DNA of 64,000 nucleotides, taken from the NCBI RefSeq assembly GCF_022829385.1, contig NZ_JAKSXX010000038.1, positions 1-64,000 on the forward strand, given 5' to 3'. Positions 28,186 to 36,575 of the stretch are shown here, in pieces. The first letter of the stretch is position 1. Every line of letters starts with the position of its first letter. The DNA is from Methylobacterium sp. J-070. GTDB lineage: Bacteria > Pseudomonadota > Alphaproteobacteria > Rhizobiales > Beijerinckiaceae. The notes beneath the pieces are model-generated. The model saw only the letters and a program-made list of their open reading frames with translations, made no database searches and was not told the DNA's origin. A program made the position numbers and the translations under genes.

Positions 28186-28214
28186 GGCAACATGTTGCCC
28201 GATGGACAATCTCC
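28186..28214. promoter_or_regulatory. operator copy 1: palindrome upstream of the XRE-cupin gene
   Basis: A perfect 14-bp palindrome GGCAACATGTTGCC (28186-28199) is followed by CGATGGACAATCTC. The same composite, GACAACAAGTTGCC then CAATGGCAATCTC, recurs inverted at 30241-30273. Copy 1 lies about 80 bp before the XRE-cupin start and within the divergent MOSC region, fitting autoregulation. Confidence 0.65.
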
Positions 28215-28293
28215 TGGGCCATGGTTTATCGGATGCCGCCGGTGTGGCGGAATCTCAAGCCGTCGGCTCGGGTGGCGCTAGCGCCGAGGACGC

Positions 28294-28878
28294 ATGGCAG
28301 ACACGAAGAACGCCCGTGCCTCAGCGCGGACGGCGGAGGGCCTGGGCAACCGCGTAAAGGCCCTACGACGGCGGCGCGAGCTCACGCTGGAGCAGCTCTC
28401 GGCGGCTACAGGGCTGAACAAGGGCTACCTGTCCCGCATCGAGAACGGTGAGAAGGTGCCCTCCATCTCGACCGCCCTGAAGCTCGCGCAGGCGATGGAT
28501 GTCCCGACCGGTATGCTCTTCGGCGAGACCGTGGACGACGACGACATCCACGTCGCCCGCTCGGTCGATCGGAGTCCGTTGCACGAGCCCGCCGGCTCCG
28601 GGCGATACGCCCTCACCCCCCTGTCCGAGGGCGCGCTCGCGTCCCGGGTCGAGTCGTACCTCATGCATCCGTCGAGCGACTTCGAGGCGGACGATCGCGC
28701 GCAGCACGCGGGCACGGAGGCGATCTACGTCGTCGACGGGCACGTCGCGATCGCCTTCGCGGACCGGACCGTGGAATTGGCGGCGGGGGACTACATCCAG
28801 TTCCCCGGCCACCTCGCGCACCACGTCCGGCGTACCGGAGCGACGGCGATCGTGCTGATCGTCATCGCCCAAAGCTAA
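28294..28878 (+). CDS. XRE-family regulator with C-terminal cupin domain
   Basis: The protein is 194 aa. An HTH_3 domain occupies about residues 18-75 (LGNRVKALRRRRELTLEQLSAATGLNKGYLSRIENGEKVPSISTALKLA). A cupin_2 sensor follows (HAGTEAIYVVDGHVAIAFADRTVELAAGDYIQFPGHLAHHVRRTG). This architecture is typical of local repressors of amino-acid or polyamine-type catabolic operons that sense a small ligand in the cupin pocket. Two related palindromes (28186, 30241) mark its probable targets. Confidence 0.92.
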   Translation: MADTKNARASARTAEGLGNRVKALRRRRELTLEQLSAATGLNKGYLSRIENGEKVPSISTALKLAQAMDVPTGMLFGETVDDDDIHVARSVDRSPLHEPAGSGRYALTPLSEGALASRVESYLMHPSSDFEADDRAQHAGTEAIYVVDGHVAIAFADRTVELAAGDYIQFPGHLAHHVRRTGATAIVLIVIAQS

Positions 28879-28901
28879 ACGGCCCGGAGCTCGGCCGCCG
28901 A

Positions 28902-30203
28902 TCAGGCCTCCTCGACCGGCCGCATCGCCCAGGTACAGGCCAGGGATACCGCTGCCGCGACCGCGAGGTAGGCCCCCACCGCGGCGATGCTCCCCGTCGC
29001 GGACAGGAGCCACGTCGCCGCCAGCGGCGCGACGCCCCCGCCGATCGCTCCCCCGACGTTCGCACTGAGCGAGAGGCCGGTGTAGCGCACCTTCGCGGGG
29101 AAGAGCATCGAGAACAGGCTAGCCTCGGGCGCGTACATCACCGGGTACAGGACGCCGAGGGAGAACGCGATCGAGAGGCCGACCAAGATCGCATCTCCGC
29201 CGCCGATCACCATGAAGAGCGGAACGGCGCAGATCAGGAGCACGACGTTGCCGGCCGCGAACAGCGCGCGTCTCCCGACCCGGTCGGCGAGGCTCCCGCA
29301 GAGCGGCATCAGCACGAGCATGACGACCGCCCCTACCGTGATCCACCGGAGGATGTCGCCCCGCGGCAGGCCGAGGGTCCCGGTCGCGTAGGAGAGCGCG
29401 AAGACGGCCATCAGCCAAAACATCGTGATCTCTCCGAGCTTCGCGCCGACGCCGAGCAGGACAGTCGTCAGATGGCGGCTGCCGATCTCCGCGACGGGCA
29501 CCCGCACCGTCTCGCCGGCCTGCTCGACGCGGGCGAAATCCGGGGACTCGCCGACGCGTCGCCTCACGAAGACGCCGACGACGATGAGCAGCGCGCTGGC
29601 TAGGAACGGGAGCCGCCAGCCCCACGACAGGAACGCATCCCCCGGCAGTGAACTCACCCAGGCGAAGACTGCGCTCGACAGGATCAGCGCGAGCGGACAT
29701 CCAGCCTGGGGCAGGCTGCCGAAGAGGCCGCGGCGTCCCTTCGGCGCGTGCTCGACCGCCATCAGCACGGCCCCACCCCATTCGCCGCCGAGAGCGACAC
29801 CCTGGCAGATGCGCAGGAAGACCAGGGCGACGACGGCCGACAGGCCGACCTGCTCGTAGGTCGGCAGCAATCCGATGATCGTGGTCGGGATGCCCATAAG
29901 CAGGAGGCTCAGGACGAGCATCCTCTTGCGCCCGATCCTGTCGCCGAAGTGACCGAAGAACAGGGCCCCGAGAGGACGGGCAAAGAGACCGGCGGCGAAG
30001 GTCGAGAACGCCGCGAGCATGCCGGCGACGGGGTCGAGTGATGAGAAGAACAGCTTGTTGAAGACCAAGGCGCTCGCCGTTCCGAAGATGAAGAAGTCGT
30101 ACCATTCGATGGTGGTCCCGATCATCGTCGCGAATCCGATGGTTGCCGCAGAGGTTTGCACAACCCGCGGTTCGATAGTTTCGATCGTGGTCGCCGTGCT
30201 CAT
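28902..30203 (-). CDS. MFS transporter, metabolite:H+ symporter (MHS) family
   Basis: A 433-aa permease with the MHS signature start IGFATMIGTTIEWYDFFIFGTASALVFNKLFF, the loop GALFFGHFGDRIGRKRMLVLSLLLMG and GGEWGGAVLMAVEHAPKGRRG. MHS members import carboxylates, shikimate, proline-betaine and the like. ATG at 30203 has GAGGAG upstream. It diverges from the reductase-GST-aldolase operon across the second operator copy, and so probably imports that pathway's substrate. Confidence 0.92.
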   Translation of the reverse strand: MSTATTIETIEPRVVQTSAATIGFATMIGTTIEWYDFFIFGTASALVFNKLFFSSLDPVAGMLAAFSTFAAGLFARPLGALFFGHFGDRIGRKRMLVLSLLLMGIPTTIIGLLPTYEQVGLSAVVALVFLRICQGVALGGEWGGAVLMAVEHAPKGRRGLFGSLPQAGCPLALILSSAVFAWVSSLPGDAFLSWGWRLPFLASALLIVVGVFVRRRVGESPDFARVEQAGETVRVPVAEIGSRHLTTVLLGVGAKLGEITMFWLMAVFALSYATGTLGLPRGDILRWITVGAVVMLVLMPLCGSLADRVGRRALFAAGNVVLLICAVPLFMVIGGGDAILVGLSIAFSLGVLYPVMYAPEASLFSMLFPAKVRYTGLSLSANVGGAIGGGVAPLAATWLLSATGSIAAVGAYLAVAAAVSLACTWAMRPVEEA

Positions 30204-30240
30204 TGAATGGGCCTCCTCAAGATCATCCGCCGAAATGATA

Positions 30241-30273
30241 GGCAACGAGATTGCCATTGGGCAACTTGTTGTC
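30241..30273. promoter_or_regulatory. operator copy 2: palindrome between MFS and reductase genes
   Basis: GGCAACTTGTTGTC (30260-30273) is a 12/14 match to the palindrome at 28186. On the complementary strand the neighbouring CAATGGCAATCTC also matches the flank of copy 1. An additional dyad GGCAA-N5-TTGCC spans 30241-30255. Location between divergent starts at 30203 and 30347 suggests control of both by the XRE-cupin protein. Confidence 0.65.
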
Positions 30274-30346
30274 TACAGGATCGGAAGTTACTTTCGGCGT
30301 CAAGGGGGCGTCGGGTGGGTCGCATTCGGTTTGGAGCAGCGCGGAG

Positions 30347-31321
30347 ATGGACTTTCGCTCGCCGAGAAACCTCTTCGGTCAAGTCACGGTGACGGTGGTC
30401 GCGCGTCGGATGCTGACTGCTCGGGTCGTGGAACTCGAACTCGCGGACCCGGACGGATGGGACCTCCCGCCCTTCGACGCGGGTGCGCACGTGAGCGTCC
30501 ACCTGCCGGAGGGAAAGACCCGGCCGTACTCGCTGTGCGGCGACCCGGTGATCTCAGGCCGCTATCGCCTCGCGGTCCTGCGTCAGGACGACGGTCGGGG
30601 TGGCTCGGCGTGGATCCACGAGGTCGTCCGGGTCGGCGACACACTCCATGTCTCGCTGCCGCGCAACAACTTCCCCCTGGCGGCCGAGGCCGACCACCAT
30701 CTCCTCATCGCCGGCGGCATCGGCCTCACGCCGTTCCTGCCGATGGTCGACGTCCTCAACCGGGCCGGACGCGCGTTTCATCTCCACGCCTGCGCCGGCT
30801 CGCCCGAGCACATGCCCTACCTGCGGCGGTTACGCGAGCTGGAGGCTGCCGGTGTCGCGACCCTTCATTTCGACGGCGGCGAGCCATCGGCCGGGCTCGA
30901 CGTCGGCGGCCTCCTCGATGGAAGGGGGCCCGACGTCCACGTGTACTGCTGCGGGCCGAGCTCGTTGATGGATGCGGTCCGGCGGGCCACGGCGACCTGG
31001 CCTGAGGATCGCGTCCATTTCGAGCGCTTCCAAGCCGAACCCACCGTTCCGGCCGGGAGCGCGGACGCGACCGTCGAGCTCGCCAGGAGCGGGCTGACGA
31101 TCGCCGTCCCCGCCGGCCAGTCGATCGCGCGTGCGCTGCTGCGGCACGGGGCAGAGATCGACGTGTCGTGCGAAGCGGGGACCTGCGGCAGTTGCAGGAC
31201 CCGCTACCTGAGCGGTCGGGTGGATCACCGGGACGTCGTGCTCAGTGCCGCCGAGCGGCGGGACTACATGACTCCCTGCGTCTCCGGCTGCGCCGGCGAG
31301 CGCCTGTTGCTCGACCTGTGA
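30347..31321 (+). CDS. phthalate-dioxygenase-reductase-type oxidoreductase (VanB-like)
   Basis: This 324-aa protein has an FMN/FAD domain (KTRPYSLCGDP), an NAD domain (IAGGIGLTPFLPMVDVL, YCCGPSSLMDAV) and a C-terminal plant-type 2Fe-2S ferredoxin. The cluster ligands are in CEAGTCGSC and the later MTPCVS. It passes electrons from NAD(P)H to a Rieske oxygenase (demethylase or dioxygenase). No oxygenase component is present in this operon, so the partner must lie elsewhere or the module is incomplete. It is first gene of the three-gene operon with GST and aldolase. Confidence 0.9.
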   Translation: MDFRSPRNLFGQVTVTVVARRMLTARVVELELADPDGWDLPPFDAGAHVSVHLPEGKTRPYSLCGDPVISGRYRLAVLRQDDGRGGSAWIHEVVRVGDTLHVSLPRNNFPLAAEADHHLLIAGGIGLTPFLPMVDVLNRAGRAFHLHACAGSPEHMPYLRRLRELEAAGVATLHFDGGEPSAGLDVGGLLDGRGPDVHVYCCGPSSLMDAVRRATATWPEDRVHFERFQAEPTVPAGSADATVELARSGLTIAVPAGQSIARALLRHGAEIDVSCEAGTCGSCRTRYLSGRVDHRDVVLSAAERRDYMTPCVSGCAGERLLLDL

Positions 31322-31395
31322 TCGCACCGCGCCGACGCACGGCGCTGACACCCCATGTCGCCGGGCAGCGACCGGCCACGACGGAGATGGACCGG

Positions 31396-32061
31396 ATGCG
31401 ACTCTACGTGTTGCCGGGAGCCTGCTCGCTCGCGAGCCACATCGCGCTGGAGGCGGCGGCGGAGCGCGCCCCTACAGCGACGCCCCCCTGGGAGGTCGTC
31501 GTGCTCCAGCGGGGCCGCAACCACGATCCCGAGTACGCCGCGGTGAATCCGCTGGGCACGGTTCCCGCCCTGGTCACCGCGTCTGGTGGGCTGATCGTCG
31601 AGAGCGTCGCGGTCCTGCTGCATATCGCGGATGCGATCCCGGCGGCCGGTCTGGCGCCACCGGCGGGCGGGGCCGACCGTGACCGGCTGCACATGCTCCT
31701 GTCCGCGATGGTGACGGCCGGCCATACCGCGTTCCAGATGCTCTGGCGTTCGGAGCGCTTCGCCGACACGGACGAGGGCCGCGCCGCGGTGCAGCGGATG
31801 TGCGAGACCCGGATCGGTGGGCTGTTCGAGCGCCTCGCGCGGGAGATTCGCGGGACGGGCTACCTGATCGGCGACAGTCCCACGGTGGCGGACATGTACC
31901 TGTTCGTCCTCGGCCGCTGGGGGCTTCGCCTCGATCGCCCGACCGACCGCTATCCGGGGCTATGGCATTTCACCGAACGCATGGCGGATGCCGGTGCCGT
32001 TCAGCGGGCGATGGCCCGGGAGGGGATCGCCCTGCACGGTCCGAAGGCCGGGCTCGGCTAG
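31396..32061 (+). CDS. glutathione S-transferase family protein
   Basis: A 221-aa protein starting MRLYVLPGACSLASHIALEA, with the beta-class active-site pattern GACSLASH. AAVNPLGTVPALVTASGGLIVESVAVLLHIAD gives the cis-Pro and glutathione site, and YLIGDSPTVADMYLFVLGRW the C-terminal motif. ATG at 31396 has GGAG at ideal distance; an ATG nine bases upstream overlaps it. In the reductase-GST-aldolase operon it may cleave an ether bond or isomerise an intermediate, as GSTs do in lignin-dimer or gentisate pathways (inference). Confidence 0.9.
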   Translation: MRLYVLPGACSLASHIALEAAAERAPTATPPWEVVVLQRGRNHDPEYAAVNPLGTVPALVTASGGLIVESVAVLLHIADAIPAAGLAPPAGGADRDRLHMLLSAMVTAGHTAFQMLWRSERFADTDEGRAAVQRMCETRIGGLFERLAREIRGTGYLIGDSPTVADMYLFVLGRWGLRLDRPTDRYPGLWHFTERMADAGAVQRAMAREGIALHGPKAGLG

Positions 32062-32132
32062 CAGCGGCGACCGGAACCACCCCGGCCGCGGCATCTCACT
32101 CGGCGTCGCACGAGACGAGGGAAAGCATCCTC

Positions 32133-33095
32133 ATGGACCAGCTCTGGGTACCCATCCTCACGCATTACCGCGGCGGCTCGGTCGATCCGGACCGGATGGG
32201 GATGCACATGCGATCCCTTCAGCCACATGTCCGGAGCGTCCTTGTCGCCGGTTCCACCGGGGACGGCTGGGATCTCGACGCGAGGGGCTTCGACGAGGCC
32301 CTGGAAGTCCTGCGTGACGCGGAAGCCTTCTCATCGCAGGTGGAGGTGCTGATCGGTCTGCTACAGCCCTCGACCGAACGTGTCCTTGCCCGGCTGGACC
32401 AGGTGACGGCCTTCCTCGGACGGACGGCGATCGCGGCCCGGATCGTGGGGGTGGCCGTATGCCCGCCGGTCGACGGCGACATCGATCAAGCCGGCATCGT
32501 GCGGCACTTCATGGCGGTGATCGACGCCTCGCCCTGGCCGGTCTCGCTGTACCAGTTGCCTCAGGTCACCGGTTGCTCCTTGGAGCCAAAGACGGTCTCG
32601 GCGCTGGCGCGCCATCGCAACGTCGCGATGTTCAAGGACAGCAGTGGCGCTGATCTCGTCGCGCTAGCAGACGACGATTACGGGGATCTGCTGCTCGTGC
32701 GAGGTGCCGAGGGGTCGTACGCTGCGCACCTCCGCCCGCAGGGCCGCTATCACGGCTGGCTGCTGAGCACGGGGAACGCCTTCGCCGCGCCCCTCCGCGA
32801 CATCCTGCGGGCGCACGCCGACGGCAGATCCGCGCACGCCGCGGATATCTCACGACGACTCGGCCCAGACATCGACAGGCTGTTCGCGGACGCCGCTACG
32901 GTACCGTTCGGCAACGCATTCTCCAACGCGAACCGTGCCGCCGACCACATCCTCGCATACGGGAGCGCCGGGTGGCGAAATGTCGAGCCGCCCGAGACGA
33001 TCAGCGGCTTGCCGTTGCCCATCCATCTGTTGGAGACCGCCGATCGCATCATCTCAGAGCATATCGAGACGATACGATCGGGATATCTACGCTGA
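32133..33095 (+). CDS. dihydrodipicolinate synthase/N-acetylneuraminate lyase-family aldolase
   Basis: This TIM-barrel protein of 320 aa has Schiff-base Lys168 (VAMFKDSSGAD), catalytic Tyr140 (PVSLYQLPQVTG) and the GSTGDGWDL substrate loop (residues 40-47, in place of GTTGE). It catalyses reversible aldol cleavage of a 2-oxo acid. The loop change suggests a non-lysine-biosynthetic, catabolic substrate. Third gene of the XRE-controlled operon. Confidence 0.9.
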   Translation: MDQLWVPILTHYRGGSVDPDRMGMHMRSLQPHVRSVLVAGSTGDGWDLDARGFDEALEVLRDAEAFSSQVEVLIGLLQPSTERVLARLDQVTAFLGRTAIAARIVGVAVCPPVDGDIDQAGIVRHFMAVIDASPWPVSLYQLPQVTGCSLEPKTVSALARHRNVAMFKDSSGADLVALADDDYGDLLLVRGAEGSYAAHLRPQGRYHGWLLSTGNAFAAPLRDILRAHADGRSAHAADISRRLGPDIDRLFADAATVPFGNAFSNANRAADHILAYGSAGWRNVEPPETISGLPLPIHLLETADRIISEHIETIRSGYLR

Positions 33096-33283
33096 CGGCA
33101 TAGGTCGTCCTGACACGTCCGCTTTCGATTGACGGTCCAAAGTGTATGGATGTCTGCATTGGGCGCTTTGCAGAATTTCTGCTTGCGGGCAGCGCCTCAA
33201 CTTCCTCAATCCGCCCTGAGCACCGTTGTCGGCGGCCGGCAAAGCTTGGGGCCTTGCCGACCAGTATGTACATTCGCGTTAGA

Positions 33284-33928
33284 TCAGGCTTCGGCCGCCG
33301 CAGCGGCGTTCGGGTGTAGCAGCGCCATCTCATCGCGCCGACGCATCTGCATCGGTAGATCCGGCCAGTCGCGCCACTGCAGCGTGAATTCGCCGCCCGG
33401 CTTCGAGGCGACGACGACCGCCTCGTACCAGCCGTCCTCTTCGCCCTCGGTGATCAGCACCAAGCTGCCGATCGCGATGCCGGCCCAGCTACGCGGGTAG
33501 CGGGGATCGGCCGGGCCTGATCCGCCGAAGCAGCCGTCGTTGCCGTCAGCGGGCTTCCCAGGGCTTTGAGCGGCCAACCTGATTGTGGTCGCGTTTGCAT
33601 CCATAGGTCCGCCCGCGAGGGCTAGAAGGCGCTCGTAGACCTCCTTGGCGACGAACGGCACGTAGGCTCGCCCCGAGCTGAACACCCGGCCCTGCGGCAG
33701 TTCAGCGGCGGCCGATCGTTGACCGTCATCACACAGCACAAGGACGCGGAAGCCGATGGTCTCGGCGGCCTTCGTGGCTAAGCTCACGTCGGGAGTAGCG
33801 AACCAGGCGGCATGGGGCTTGCCGCCTTTGTCGGCGCCAAACACGACGAGGGCTGGCGTCGGCTTGGCGAGCGGACTTTCAGCGGGAGTGAGTGCACCCT
33901 TCGACTTCGTAGCGGTGGCTGCGGTCAT
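33284..33928 (-). CDS. hypothetical protein
   Basis: A 214-aa protein beginning MTAATATKSKGALTPAESPLAKPTP (polar, low complexity). An ordered region follows (ALVVFGADKGGKPHAAWFATPDVSLATKAAETIGFRVLVL). The C-terminal half contains GSLVLITEGEEDGWYEAVVVASKPGGEFTLQWRDWPDLP, which looks like a small SH3/Tudor-like beta barrel. GGAG precedes the ATG. Comparable proteins are common but uncharacterised in Methylobacterium (inference). A strong promoter lies 180 bp upstream. Confidence 0.75.
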   Translation of the reverse strand: MTAATATKSKGALTPAESPLAKPTPALVVFGADKGGKPHAAWFATPDVSLATKAAETIGFRVLVLCDDGQRSAAAELPQGRVFSSGRAYVPFVAKEVYERLLALAGGPMDANATTIRLAAQSPGKPADGNDGCFGGSGPADPRYPRSWAGIAIGSLVLITEGEEDGWYEAVVVASKPGGEFTLQWRDWPDLPMQMRRRDEMALLHPNAAAAAEA

Positions 33929-33948
33929 AGCATGCTCCAGAAATGCGA

Positions 33949-33974
33949 AGGGGGCCTCGGATGAGACCCCCTCG
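33949..33974. repeat. imperfect inverted repeat in the leader of the 33284-33928 gene
   Basis: GGGGGCCTCGGATGAGACCCCC lies about 20 nt upstream of the start codon, inside the long leader. GGGG(G) pairs with CCCCC and CTC with GAG. A structure here could affect translation or attenuation. It is only an observation of symmetry. Confidence 0.35.
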
Positions 33975-34104
33975 GGATGGTTGCAGATGGCTGAGGCCGG
34001 TGCAGAAGGCCGGTTGATCGACCTCGGCGGTCCGGCATCAGCGTGGGTGGTGGGTGCCTCATGGCGGCCCTCGATGAAGGCCACGATGCGGCGGCCCAAC
34101 GTGT

Positions 34105-34133
34105 AATTAGCAGATTATATTCCTATTTGTCAA
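34105..34133 (-). promoter_or_regulatory. sigma-70-type promoter for the hypothetical gene at 33284-33928
   Basis: On the minus strand a perfect TTGACA (34133-34128) is followed after 17 nt by CTAATT (34110-34105), within a markedly AT-rich patch (TATAATC and TAATTA overlap it). It would create a leader of about 175 nt. The remaining part of 33929-34336 has no gene. Confidence 0.55.
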
Positions 34134-34336
34134 GGTGAGTTCAACACTGGCGCGGTGCCCGACGCTGCTAGCCGACGCCGCAACGGTGAGTCCCAGACAT
34201 TGCCTTGCGCGATGGTGTCAGTGCGGTTTTGGGCCTGCTCACCGCTCGTGACACGCGGAGCGAAGGGTGCGACATTACCTCTAACAAGAACAGATAACGG
34301 CAACGCCGATCAACGAAGGGGGCGCGGAGGAAACCC

Positions 34337-34648
34337 GTGCCGCACTACTTCTTCGACGTTCAATCCCCGCGAGGGGTGGTGTGCCTGGACTATCAGGGGC
34401 TCGATTGCTCCGATGACACCGCTGCGCTGGCACTCGCGCGCCATGGCGCAGGCTTCACCGCAGCAGGCGACTGCAACCGCAACCCGCAGCTGAAGAGCTA
34501 CCGTTTCGCCGTAGCGGATGCGGACCACCACCTGCTCTTCACCGTGCCGTTTACGGACTTGCTTCCGGATGAGAAGACTGCTCCGGCAGCGCGGAAGCGC
34601 CGCCCTCGCGCTTCGCCAAGGCGGCCTGGCGCGCCAGTGCTCGCCTGA
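34337..34648 (+). CDS. DUF6894-type small protein
   Basis: The 103-aa ORF begins MPHYFFDVQSPRGVVCLDYQGLDCSDDTAALALARHGAGF from a GTG with GGAGG 6 nt upstream. This start (PHYFFDV...D..G...) is typical of small alphaproteobacterial proteins grouped as DUF6894, of unknown role. Its last 98 bp overlap the convergent ORF at 34551-34925, so the basic tail (KRRPRASPRRPG) may be a recent extension. Confidence 0.7.
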   Translation: MPHYFFDVQSPRGVVCLDYQGLDCSDDTAALALARHGAGFTAAGDCNRNPQLKSYRFAVADADHHLLFTVPFTDLLPDEKTAPAARKRRPRASPRRPGAPVLA

Positions 34649-34925
34649 GAGACTGTGGCCTGTCGGCGTCGTCGGTTTCTGGACAGAAGGTCCAGCTCAC
34701 CACCGACTGCGGCAGCGCCAAACGCTGGATGTCTAGCCCGCAGCGAGGCTTCTGCGTCTCGCCCGCTACCAGTGCGGTCAAAGCGGCGCTGGCGGTATCG
34801 TAGCAGCCGAGAAGTTCCTGCTCGAAAATGACGGCGAAACAACCTCGCGCACCCATCCGGGTCCACTCGATGCGGAACACCCCCTGAGGGGTTTCGTAGA
34901 GCCAGCAGCCACTCAGCATCGGCAT
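34551..34925 (-). CDS. hypothetical protein
   Basis: The ORF encodes 124 residues (MPMLSGCWLYETPQGVFRIEWTRMGARGCFAVIFEQELLGCYDTASAALTAL), with GGAGG just before the ATG. The beginning looks like a small alpha/beta domain rich in aromatic residues and cysteines; the C-terminal third is low-complexity and overlaps the convergent DUF6894 gene. No family recognised. Confidence 0.55.
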   Translation of the reverse strand: MPMLSGCWLYETPQGVFRIEWTRMGARGCFAVIFEQELLGCYDTASAALTALVAGETQKPRCGLDIQRLALPQSVVSWTFCPETDDADRPQSLRRALARQAALAKREGGASALPEQSSHPEASP

Positions 34926-34985
34926 TTCCTCCGGTATTTTCGAGGGAAACGACAATCCGGATTGTATGGATCCGCTCTCGCCCCG

Positions 34986-35351
34986 ATGCCCGATCCGGAC
35001 ACACCCCAGCTGCCGGAGGAGGAACTCGACCGGTTGGCGCGTGAGCTATTCGCCAAGGTGCGCGGTGAATACCCGGAGGCGAAGGTGGACAGGGCCCGCA
35101 AAACCGCCGGCGAGCTTGCCGGGGAGGTCGTTCCCATCTTGCCCGACTGGCTCCTTGACGCTGGTGCCGATGCCAATGGCGCTGGCGGAGACTGTCCCCC
35201 CCCGCCCGGTACATACGGAACCCACAACGTCACTATGCCTTGGCCTTCCACAACATCGAGGAGGCCGGCATGGGTCAGGACGTGGACGAAGCGCGCGAAG
35301 CCTTCGAGACGGTACCGCCTGCTCCACCGAAGCGGGAGAACAAGAACGTGA
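34986..35351 (+). CDS. hypothetical protein, acidic N-terminus
   Basis: A 121-residue ORF starting MPDPDTPQLPEEELDRLARELFAKVRGEYPEAKVDRARKTAGELAGEVVPILPDWLLDAG. The first 60 residues form a convincing helical acidic segment. The remainder is less protein-like and overlaps the better-supported ORF at 35270. A frameshift near 35190 fusing both is possible. Confidence 0.45.
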   Translation: MPDPDTPQLPEEELDRLARELFAKVRGEYPEAKVDRARKTAGELAGEVVPILPDWLLDAGADANGAGGDCPPPPGTYGTHNVTMPWPSTTSRRPAWVRTWTKRAKPSRRYRLLHRSGRTRT

Positions 35352-35494
35352 CGTCGGAAGTCGGCGGCAGCGGCCCGCACTCCCCAGGTAGCCCTAAGTC
35401 CGATGCCCGTGAGGGGCCCGAGAGCGGCGGCTACGACAAACGGCCCGACGTTCCCAAGCCCGACAACTCCAAGGGCGGCCACGGCGCCGGCTGA
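35270..35494 (+). CDS. small disordered hydrophilic protein
   Basis: The ATG at 35270 has GAGGAGG 6-7 nt upstream. The 74-aa product (MGQDVDEAREAFETVPPAPPKRENKNV, then Ser/Gly/Pro/Lys/Asp-rich to GGHGAG) is predicted disordered by composition, reminiscent of small stress-associated proteins. Function unknown. Confidence 0.5.
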   Translation: MGQDVDEAREAFETVPPAPPKRENKNVTSEVGGSGPHSPGSPKSDAREGPESGGYDKRPDVPKPDNSKGGHGAG

Positions 35495-35545
35495 TCACGG
35501 GCCACCTTCAAGAAGGACGGCAAGCGGCGGGCAGTGATGCGCGCC

Positions 35546-35902
35546 TCAGTCCTTGAAGATCCGGACTTCACCCTGCGAGAGTTCCTCGCGCTGTTCGGTG
35601 CACCACTCCTGCTCCCCGACCTCCTTCACCTCAGCGTAGCGCCGCGCCAGCTCGTCCTTGAAGGCGGCGTTAGCTCGTTCCTGGCCAAGCACTTTGGTTG
35701 CTACATCTCGCGCGGTCTGTGAAATTCTTAGCGCGGTCGTGCCGTCGATCGCGTAGTGCTTGCCGCAGAACGTGATGATGGCCGACTGCGCGCTGGAGGC
35801 CCGAAGTAGGGTCAGGGCCTGCTCCTCCTGAGTCTGAGCACGAGCGGGTGCGGGGTGCGCACTGACAACGAAGGCGACAGCAACGAGGGTTTGGTAGCGC
35901 AC
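35546..35902 (-). CDS. small exported protein with two cysteines
   Basis: A 118-aa protein with a signal peptide (MRYQTLVAVAFVVSAHPAPARA, cleavage before QTQEEQ). The mature helical domain contains TFCGKHYAIDGTTALRI and VGEQEWCTEQREEL; the two Cys could form a disulfide. Similar uncharacterised periplasmic proteins are common in Methylobacterium and Bradyrhizobium (inference). Confidence 0.65.
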   Translation of the reverse strand: MRYQTLVAVAFVVSAHPAPARAQTQEEQALTLLRASSAQSAIITFCGKHYAIDGTTALRISQTARDVATKVLGQERANAAFKDELARRYAEVKEVGEQEWCTEQREELSQGEVRIFKD

Positions 35903-36286
35903 GGCGGATCTCTAGTTACCACACACTTGTGCAGCGCAGTAACGAGCGCCGGCAAGGTCTAAAAACAGCCTACAGTAGGGCGTTAGAAAGCGACCTTTCA
36001 TCTGAGCAGCTGCAGCTGACTTATCGGCCGCAATTCGGGCTTTCCGGCGAAGTGCATCGGTAGCGCGAGGCTGACGAGGGCTACATACAGGCCAATGAGT
36101 AGGGCGCCAGCAGGAACGACGGCACCGCTGAGAAGGACGAGGCGGGATAGAGGGTCATATCGATCTCCACTGAATGGGCGGCCGGTGCCGTCGTCGAGGA
36201 AGATCTATGCTCAAGCTTTGCAGATCGTTGTGCTGGGGGACACCAGCTCAGTTACGCTGCGCGAGGGCAGCACTTGGAACCCAGGA
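35903..36286. other. intergenic region, no supported gene
   Basis: No convincing ORF or RNA in about 380 bp between two minus-strand hypothetical genes. Confidence 0.35.
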
Positions 36287-36535
36287 TCAGGTCGGCGTGT
36301 AATCTGCTCCCATTTCTGGATCGAGACCGGAAGCGTCGAGCAGCTGAAGTGCAGCTCGGGCAAATGCGATTTCGACCGGGTCGGTCAGCACCATCACGGC
36401 ATCGGCCTCTGGCGGAACGATTGGGATCGCGACGAGCGTCGAGCCGTCCCGATCGGTTATCGTGACGATGATGGTTTGCTCGGATCCGTGGCCCGGAGCG
36501 CGACCCTTCGGAAAGGTGACGATGGTGTTCGTCAC
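36287..36535 (-). CDS. hypothetical protein
   Basis: An 82-aa ORF from GTG 36535 (preceded by GAGGACGAGGAG), or 101 aa from ATG 36592. The sequence TNTIVTFPKGRAPGHGSEQTIIVTITDRDGSTLVAIPIVPPEADAVMVLTDPVEIAFARAALQLL alternates beta strands and a final helix and looks like a real small domain. No family recognised. Confidence 0.5.
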   Translation of the reverse strand: MTNTIVTFPKGRAPGHGSEQTIIVTITDRDGSTLVAIPIVPPEADAVMVLTDPVEIAFARAALQLLDASGLDPEMGADYTPT

Positions 36536-36575
36536 CTCCTCCTCGTCCTCGGCCTCAGCGCGCGAGACGGCGGGG

